From assembly GCA_007922225.1 (NCBI GenBank), contig ML680005.1:1345867-1409866 (forward strand): 64,000 nucleotides of DNA, written 5' to 3'. Position 1 is the first letter of the stretch. Each line of letters begins with the position of its first letter. The DNA is from Emydura subglobosa. Its lineage: Eukaryota; Chordata; Testudines; Chelidae. Made by a program: the position numbers and the translations under genes. The notes under the pieces are model-generated. The model saw only the letters and a list, made by a program, of their open reading frames with translations, was not told where the DNA came from and searched no databases. Positions 57,967 to 64,000 of this stretch are shown here, piece after piece.

Positions 57967-58934
57967 CTCCAGCAGCTCCCCGGCGCGATGGTAAAGGCCC
58001 CTGGGCCGTGCTGGGCCCGGCATGGCCTGCAGCCGATTTCGCCGGCCCTGAGCCCAGCCCTGGGCAGACAGAAAGTGTCACCGAGTGCAGGGTTAGCCCA
58101 GACGCCCCCGCTCGGCGGAGCAGCTCCGGGAGGGGCCAGAGATCACAGCAAACCGAGCTGGGCTCCACGGGGCGCGGCCCAGGCTTCTGCCGGCGGGTTT
58201 GTTACTCAGGATTGACACGGGGGCATTTCAGCACCCAGGCCGCTGCGTTATTGTCTCAGTTATTCGTGGGCTGCGACTGTCACGGGCGAGCGTTTCTGCT
58301 CCCAGACAAGCCGACCGTGAACACCTCTGCACTAGCCCGGTCAGCGTCCGCCCCTCAGCCGCCGGAGCCACGCGCGCTCCCCCGGACAGCCCGGCTCAGA
58401 GACACCCGGCGGGAGGTGAATGCAAAGGGGGTTTCTCCCGCCAGAGACCGGCGACTCCCAGATGTCGGCGAGGGTCACACGGGGAGGCTCTGCATCGCAC
58501 AGCGGGAGGCGTGCGATTCCCAGCAGGGGCAGACGGAGGCCAGCCCCCCAGGTACAAGCCTGCCCGTCCCGCTGGGTACCTGCTCCGCTGGCTAGCCGGG
58601 CCGCTGCAGCCCCCGTTTTCAGCGTGCGCGCTCGAGTGGGCCGACGTCGGCCCGAGCTGGAAATCACACGCCCAGCTGCCCTGACGACCTGCCCACACAC
58701 AGGCCTTGGCAGCCGGGCAAACTGCTGGCAAGCCAGTGCATTTATACAGCCTCTCGCTGCCCGTTTCAGAGTCGCCGCCCTCCACCGGGGCACCAGGCGT
58801 CAGAGGGGTCAGCCCCCCTTTACTGAGGAAGCCCCAGAATGGGACAGGCCCTGCTGGCTTCCACCCAGCAGTGGAGAATATTCCACTACCCAACGGGCTC
58901 TAGACAGGGGCTTCCCCTGCCAGCTCCCGTCCTA

Positions 58935-59060
58935 GAGCCTCCCGTTACAGTTAACCTTTGGAACCCCCTGCCACAGGATTACACTGAGGCCAAGCGCTGC
59001 GGTGGATTCAAAGAAGGATTTGACTAGAGACGTACGTGACTAAGAAGGACATCCCCAGCG
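58935..59060 (+). mobile_element. Short CR1 relic in the 5' flank
   Basis: GGAACCCCCTGCCACAGGAT followed by GGATTCAAAGAAGGATT matches the 3' coding end of CR1. Lies between the candidate promoter and the first coding exon. Confidence 0.6.
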
Positions 59061-59429
59061 ACGTTCCAGAGCATGGCTTCAAGAGGCTAGAAACCCTCCT
59101 GCCCAGCCCTACCTGCTATGGGGCTCCCCTAGGGGCCGGCTTCCTTTGAGCCGAGTCCCAGCCAGGCACAGGCAGGAGGGATCCAGACTGGGGCTCCCGC
59201 TGGGGCGGGCAGGGACACCGGCCGTGCCGGGCAGGAGGAGAGATGGGCTGGCGCGTGGGGGTCGCACACGCCTCGCCTCAGAGATGCTTTTCCGGGGTGG
59301 GGAGGGGGCTGGGCTGGAGGATCCCCAGGATTTACCTGCCCTACCTGCTCCGACCCCCCCAGGACCCTCCCACCCGTGAAACCCCCTCACCTGAGGTCTC
59401 CTGGCGTCCCAAAGCCCCGGCGCTCTCAC

Positions 59430-59490
59430 CTGGGTCTGCCTCCCTGCAGCTAGGGCCGCGTCTCTGAGTCGCCGGTCCCCTCTGCAGTGG
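59430..59490 (-). other. SSPO: Candidate non-coding first exon of SSPO
   Basis: From about 25-30 bases below the TATA motif to the donor CCCAG/gtgagag (exon end 59430). No ATG-led frame of note. It would splice to an acceptor just above the coding exon (cccag before 58005 is possible, though its pyrimidine tract is poor). Needs transcript evidence. Confidence 0.35.
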
Positions 59491-59514
59491 GGCAGCAGCA
59501 GTCCCGGGGGCAGG

Positions 59515-59524
59515 GCTTTATATG
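59515..59524 (-). promoter_or_regulatory. Candidate TATA box upstream of SSPO
   Basis: The minus strand reads GCATATAAAG. It lies about 1.55 kb upstream of the SSPO start codon, on the correct strand, and is followed about 85 bases later by a consensus splice donor. The surrounding DNA is GC-rich and otherwise TATA-poor. Promoter function is inference. Confidence 0.45.
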
Positions 59525-60174
59525 CCGCCGGCTTAGCTGGACTCGGCGCCATCTGAGGAGCCGTGGATTGGAGAATGCCCCGGGGAAGGCAGCTGCGGCG
59601 GCATGCATTCGCTCTGCCCACTCAGACGGAAAGTCCCAGCCTCAGCCCCCGCCCCGGCCCCCGCCTTCCCCCAGGGGCACAGACGGCCTGGTGCTTCCCG
59701 GGACACACGCCGAAACCCTGAGCTGCCTCTGGCTTGGGGGGCACCGAGCCCTGCACCCCGCGCGTCTCTGGCGGGGGCACCAGGCGCCTGGCACTGTGGG
59801 GTGTGGCTGGCGCCGCCGATGACGCCCTGTCGCTGTCTGAGGCGTGTGACCCCTGAGAGGGCAGGGGACGGGGGGGACAGAGAGGGGGACAGGCTGCACC
59901 AAGCAGAGAACTGGGGATGGTCACAGCGGTGAGATGGACTCAGCCGGCGACTTGTCTCCGGGGCAGGGCGGGAGCCCCGGCGCTGGGCACGGCCCTGGGG
60001 AAGGGTGCAGGGACCAGCCATGCCCTGGGCCTGACTGCGCCTCCCAGCATGCAGCGCGGCAGCTCGGGAGGGTGGGGGGCACTGGCGAGGGGCGCCAGGG
60101 AAAGCCAGGGTAATAGCCTGTCGCACAAACCCCTTGGCGAATATGGAGCCCCCCAGGCTCCCACCCACCTCACA

Positions 60175-60292
60175 CATAGGGAAACCGAGGCACAGGGGGA
60201 CATTGACTCCCCCAAGGTCACTCAGTGATCAGCCACTGAGCTGCCAATAGGACCCCGGAGTCCCTTGCTCTAACCACCAGGCCGTGCTGCCT
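60175..60292 (-). mobile_element. tRNA-derived SINE relic
   Basis: The minus strand reads GGTGGTTAGAGCAAGGGACT, a tRNA-like A-box head, and the far end holds the CCTCGGTTTCCC tail motif seen in tRNA-derived SINEs such as the MIR group. Exact family not assigned. Confidence 0.6.
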
Positions 60293-63059
60293 CCCAGGGA
60301 TGGACGGGACACCCCACCCCCGTTCTGCCAGATCTCTGTGAAACCCTGCTCTCCCCGGGGAGGGTTGGGGGGCGCGGAGCTGACTGGTACGGCCTGCGGG
60401 GCTTTCCAGGCCCGCCCGCCCGAAGGAGGGCTCGGCTGTGTAACTAGGATGTGGCCGCGGGGATTTCCCAGCCGCGGGGCTGGACGCTGCTTTTGTGAGC
60501 TCTCGGCCCCCGCTGGCTTCCCCGTCAGCCGCCCCAGACGGACCCGGATCTGCCTGATCCGCACGTCCTGGGCTCAGCCTCCTTCCCACAAAGAATGTGC
60601 AAGGCCCGGCCCAGGTCGCTGCCCCCAGCCCCACCCCGCAGCCCCCGACTCCTGGGCTGAGGACAGAATCAGAGCATGTGTCCCCCCATCCAGACCTCGC
60701 TCCCCGGGTCCCCTGGCGAAAGGTCTGGGTCACACAGGGCTCACCCCAAAGCTGTGCTTCCCCAGACACGGGCCGCGCTGGCGAGATCCCTCCGTCCCAG
60801 CCCCCGCGCTACACCGGGGCTGGGTTCGCACACACAGCTCTGCTGCCCCCCTCAACCCTGGTCTCCCCAGGGGCTCCCCGCAGGACGGGCCAGCCCGTGT
60901 TTGCCCACTGCAGGGTTTCCTGCACCTGCCTTGGGAGCAGCTGCTCCTGGCCAGCGTGGGAGAGGGGTGCTGAGCTGGGGGGGCGCCTGGACGGCTTCAA
61001 TCCGGCACTTCCTGGGCTCCTTCGACTCCTTGTAAGTAATTCTCCCCTGGCAGCAGCCTCCCTTGTGTCCACCCATCCCTGGCTGCCCAGGCCCCGTCTC
61101 AGTGCCTGGTCTATTAGCTGAGACTGGAAGCAACTCGGGACAGGGAGAGGCATTGCGAAGCACAGGGGTGGCTCTGCTCTGTGCCCTGCAATGCCACTTC
61201 CGTGCTGAGGAGGGGATCATCTGCGGGTATTCCTGCCGAGCAGTATTAATGGGCCCCCCCACTGCTCACCTCCCATCTCTCCACCCTCCCGGCCTAGCCC
61301 CCTTCCCTCCGCTCCCATCTCTCCCTCCCCGGCACCCAGGTCTGTACATGGCAAGGTTCGCTGGGCAGGGCAGCGTTCCCTCTCGCTGCCTACGCAACCC
61401 CCGGGGCCCAGTTCTCAGCGAGGTCCCTCCGGGACATGGCACCCTCAGATCCCCTCGGCATCCTGCCCCGAGCCTCCCCACTGGGTGCAGAGCTGCCCTC
61501 CACCGGTCCCGCTCTCGGCACCTCCGAGAGGCAGAAAAGCTGGCCGCTGGCCACCCCCATCCCCACCAAAAACCCGCCACTAGCCACCCTGGCCCTCACC
61601 AAAAACCACCCGGCCACCCACCCTCCCCACCAGAAACCGGGTAGTGACCCTTGCTCTGCCCACCCCAGCCAAAGGGTCCTGGCGTGCCGATGTTGGTCAT
61701 TGCTGAGCTGGCCGAGTGCAGCATCGCGTGCACACCCGACCGGCTGCGCATTTTGATGCTGCTCTGTCATTCTTCTTACGTCCCAGGGCTGGGGCTGGAA
61801 AGCGCCAGCATGATCCGAGCGAACCGAGCCGGGCACATGAAATCTGACAGCCGGCCAGGCAGTGCAGAAACCAGCCCGGCCTCTTAAAAACCAGCCCGGG
61901 GCAACTCTTGCCCACCATGCGTGTGTTTGGGGGCAGGAGTGGGTGGAAGGAGGGGGGCCAGCACAGAGAGGGGGTGTGACTGCGGCACGCTGCATGCTGA
62001 CTGTTCTCTGATTCCCAGGGCCCCTCGGTGACTGAGAACCGCTCGCCCCTTTGCCATGTGAAGGCGGGCGAATGGCTGCGGGGATTTCTTCTGTCCATTG
62101 CGGAAGCAGCCAGAGGTCTCATCTCACTCACAAATCGGGCCCTGGGGTGCCGGGGGCTGCACACAGACACCCGCATGGCCCCGCGTCGCTGACTCCCACG
62201 CTCTGAGCAGGCGTCTCGCACCATTTGCTTGTGTGGGGTTTTTAGGGGCTCTCGTGAATTTCTGATTTCTGCCTTCACCTCCCCAAGTCCGGCCCTTCCC
62301 CAAAACGGCAGGAGAAGCACAGACAGCCCTCGGCAACGCGGACCACCGCCTCCTCGCTTCCCAGCAGATGCCACATGGCTCGCAGGGAAGACGTGACCGT
62401 GGGAGGGCCAGGCCGGGAACGGGAGGGGCTGGGCAGCAGAGAGGGTGACGGGTCAATGGTATCACCACCCCAAATGTTCAAAAACCACGAGGCAGGCCCC
62501 CGAAATCAGGAGCTTGGTAAGAAATGGTCAATGTGGGGTCCCTTCTTTGCCCCCTGGTGCGTGAGCCAGTCGGGGCAGCCGGCTCACGTCTCCAAGCTTT
62601 GCTCCACAGCCGTGCGGGCTGGACAGTTACTTTCCCCCTATGAAAGCTGAGATTCTCACGGAGATCACCCCAGTCCAGGGCTGGGGCTTTAAGAGAAACT
62701 CCCAAATATCCTGAGACCCGCAACCCCAGTGCGCAAACTGGCCGCACAGCAAGGGAGCAGGGCAGGGCTGTCTGGGGAGCAGGGCGCTGAGGGGGTGCCG
62801 GGGAACGGGAGACGGCAGGGAGCAGTTGCAGGGGACCGGGGCGTGGCGGAGAAGGCGGAGGTGAGGGGAAAGGAGGGGCGTATGGGGTAAGCGAATGCTG
62901 GGCGTAGGCGGGGGACAGGAGCTGGGGCAGGGGGCACGGGGTGGGACTGGGGCAGCTGCCTGTCCTGTCTAGCCAGCGAAGGGACAGAGAGGGATGGAGC
63001 GGCGCCCCTCCACCCTACCCCGCCCCAGGGATAGCAGAGGGTTCACACGGGGGCTCTGA
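60293..63059. other. 5' flanking sequence without a recognised gene
   Basis: Mixed composition. A short CCACC-rich tandem patch lies at about 61545-61650. No frame with domain signatures on either strand. Confidence 0.4.
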
Positions 63060-63265
63060 ATCTTGGGGGCGTGTTTCCGGGTTGCTAACCTTTGTGCATC
63101 GATGGCGGGTGACGCAATGTCGGCCCCTGGAGCCGGTGCCACGGTGAGGCCAAAAGCTGCCCCGCTCACGCCTTTCTGACGGCCCGGGGAGGGGAAAGGG
63201 GGCCTCTCTCCAATCGGCTGCCTTCCCCACTTCCCCGCCTCCCGGGGAAGAGCAGCCAATCAGGG
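63060..63265. promoter_or_regulatory. Promoter-like segment near the right edge
   Basis: Holds a TGACGCAAT (CRE/C-EBP-ATF-like) sequence, two CCAAT boxes (about 63211 and 63256), and an ETS-like TTCCGGG next to GTTGCTAAC. On the plus strand an ATG at 63102 opens a short frame (MAGDAMSAPGAGAT) that runs into a GTGAGG donor. It could be the start of a neighbouring gene running right. No second exon is visible before the window ends. Confidence 0.3.
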
Positions 63266-63663
63266 CTGGTGCAGAGACGCCAGCGCTCTCCCTCCCTCCC
63301 CAGCCAGGGGGGTTTTGTGGGGAGGGAACAGCTGACACTGTTCTCATGGTGGGCAGGGAGCAGAAAGAACCCCACTGCCCAGAGCGGCTCCCTTCCCTCC
63401 TCTCCCCCCCAGCAAGGCCAGGCCTGCCAAGGGGCAGAGGAGAAGCTCCTTGGGCCGGTCCCCCCGCCTGCCCCTCCACCTGGGAGGGGGGAAGGAGCTG
63501 CCGGGGGAGCAGGGGTGTAGGGGGAGGGTGTGCAGATTTGTTGTGGGGCTGGATGGGCAGAGCGGAGGTGGGGTGGGGCAGAGGCGACAGGAGGCAGACC
63601 ACCAATTCGTCCGGTGGGCAGAGTGGCCCAAATGATACTTCTCACTAGACAGTGGGAACAATT

Positions 63664-63722
63664 CTGTGTGTGTGTCATGCACGCACACAACACAACACAC
63701 ACATGCACGCACAAGCACACTG
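63664..63722 (+). repeat. TG/CA microsatellite
   Basis: TGTGTGTGTGTC then CACACAACACAACACACACA words. Confidence 0.8.
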
Positions 63723-64000
63723 GGGGAGGCAGCAGGCGTTCCAAAAGCAGAAGACGGAGCAAACAACGTGGTTCCATCTTTTTTCCCCGTCTCGTGGCCG
63801 GGGGGATCTGAGGCCTGAGTTCTGGACAGGACCCAGGTGCTGTGTGTGTCTCATTGTAAAGGCAGCGCTGCTAGCGCACGGCTTCCTCCTTGCCGAGCCC
63901 CCAGGCCCAGCTCAGGGCTCCTTGCGCTCTCCCAGCCAGGGGCTGACCTGCCCTGCGGACGGCTGGCTCTGCTGGCAGCACCAGACGAGCTGGCTGCAGC

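Noticed and set aside
57967..58170. Longer N-terminus from frames above the chosen ATG
   Set aside because: The frame upstream lacks signal-peptide character; the chosen ATG directly opens a hydrophobic leader.

Overview
This window is vertebrate nuclear DNA that is very GC-rich, with many short exons bounded by GT-AG introns, CR1-type LINE copies and LTR relics. The CR1 subtype and a dispersed LTR family (5' end TGTGACGAAG-like, 3' end GTCCGTGACA-like, containing a CCTCAGTTTCCCC core) point to a sauropsid. A turtle is most likely; that is recognition from memory, not a database match.

One gene fills almost the whole window. On the minus strand, from the start codon at 57966 to the left edge, 79 coding exons (about 12.1 kb, about 4,048 codons) encode most of SCO-spondin (SSPO), the giant secreted glycoprotein that polymerises into Reissner's fibre in the cerebrospinal fluid. 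Every exon junction in the model agrees in reading phase, and every intron is GT-AG. The single exception is a one-base excess in a C9 run (52059-52067) in coding exon 11, which breaks the frame inside the first TIL module. The 3' end of the gene (remaining TSP1/TIL modules and the C-terminal cystine knot expected for the family) lies beyond position 1.

Domain order, N to C, reading right to left: signal peptide (57920-57966); EMI domain (56505-57077); three VWD-C8-TIL units (38390-55469, with an extra TIL before VWD3); ten LDL-receptor class A repeats (31998-37251); TSP1, TSP1, TIL, TSP1, VWC-like region (29209-32256); a first discoidin/F5-8C domain (25523-27404); two LDLa (21206-22639); a second F5-8C domain (18196-20195); a Pro/Thr-rich linker (16685-17324); two LDLa (14758-16260); then TSP1 and TIL modules repeated to the left edge. 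In this window I count 14 TSP1, 14 LDLa, 10 TIL, 3 VWD and 2 F5-8C domains.

Introns hold a nearly full-length but dead CR1 LINE (22740-25505), at least seven copies of the LTR family (one split by a nested CR1), another AATAAA-bearing LTR-like element (27510-28400), several minisatellites and one homopolymer C17/G19 block. The right 6 kb is 5' flank: a TATA motif followed by a splice donor (about 59430-59524), a tRNA-derived SINE, a CR1 relic and a second GC-rich promoter-like segment near 63.0-63.3 kb. I found no RNA genes, CRISPR arrays or prokaryotic features, and no evidence of an undescribed biological system. The value is in the complete exon map of a large modular gene and the oddities listed under findings.
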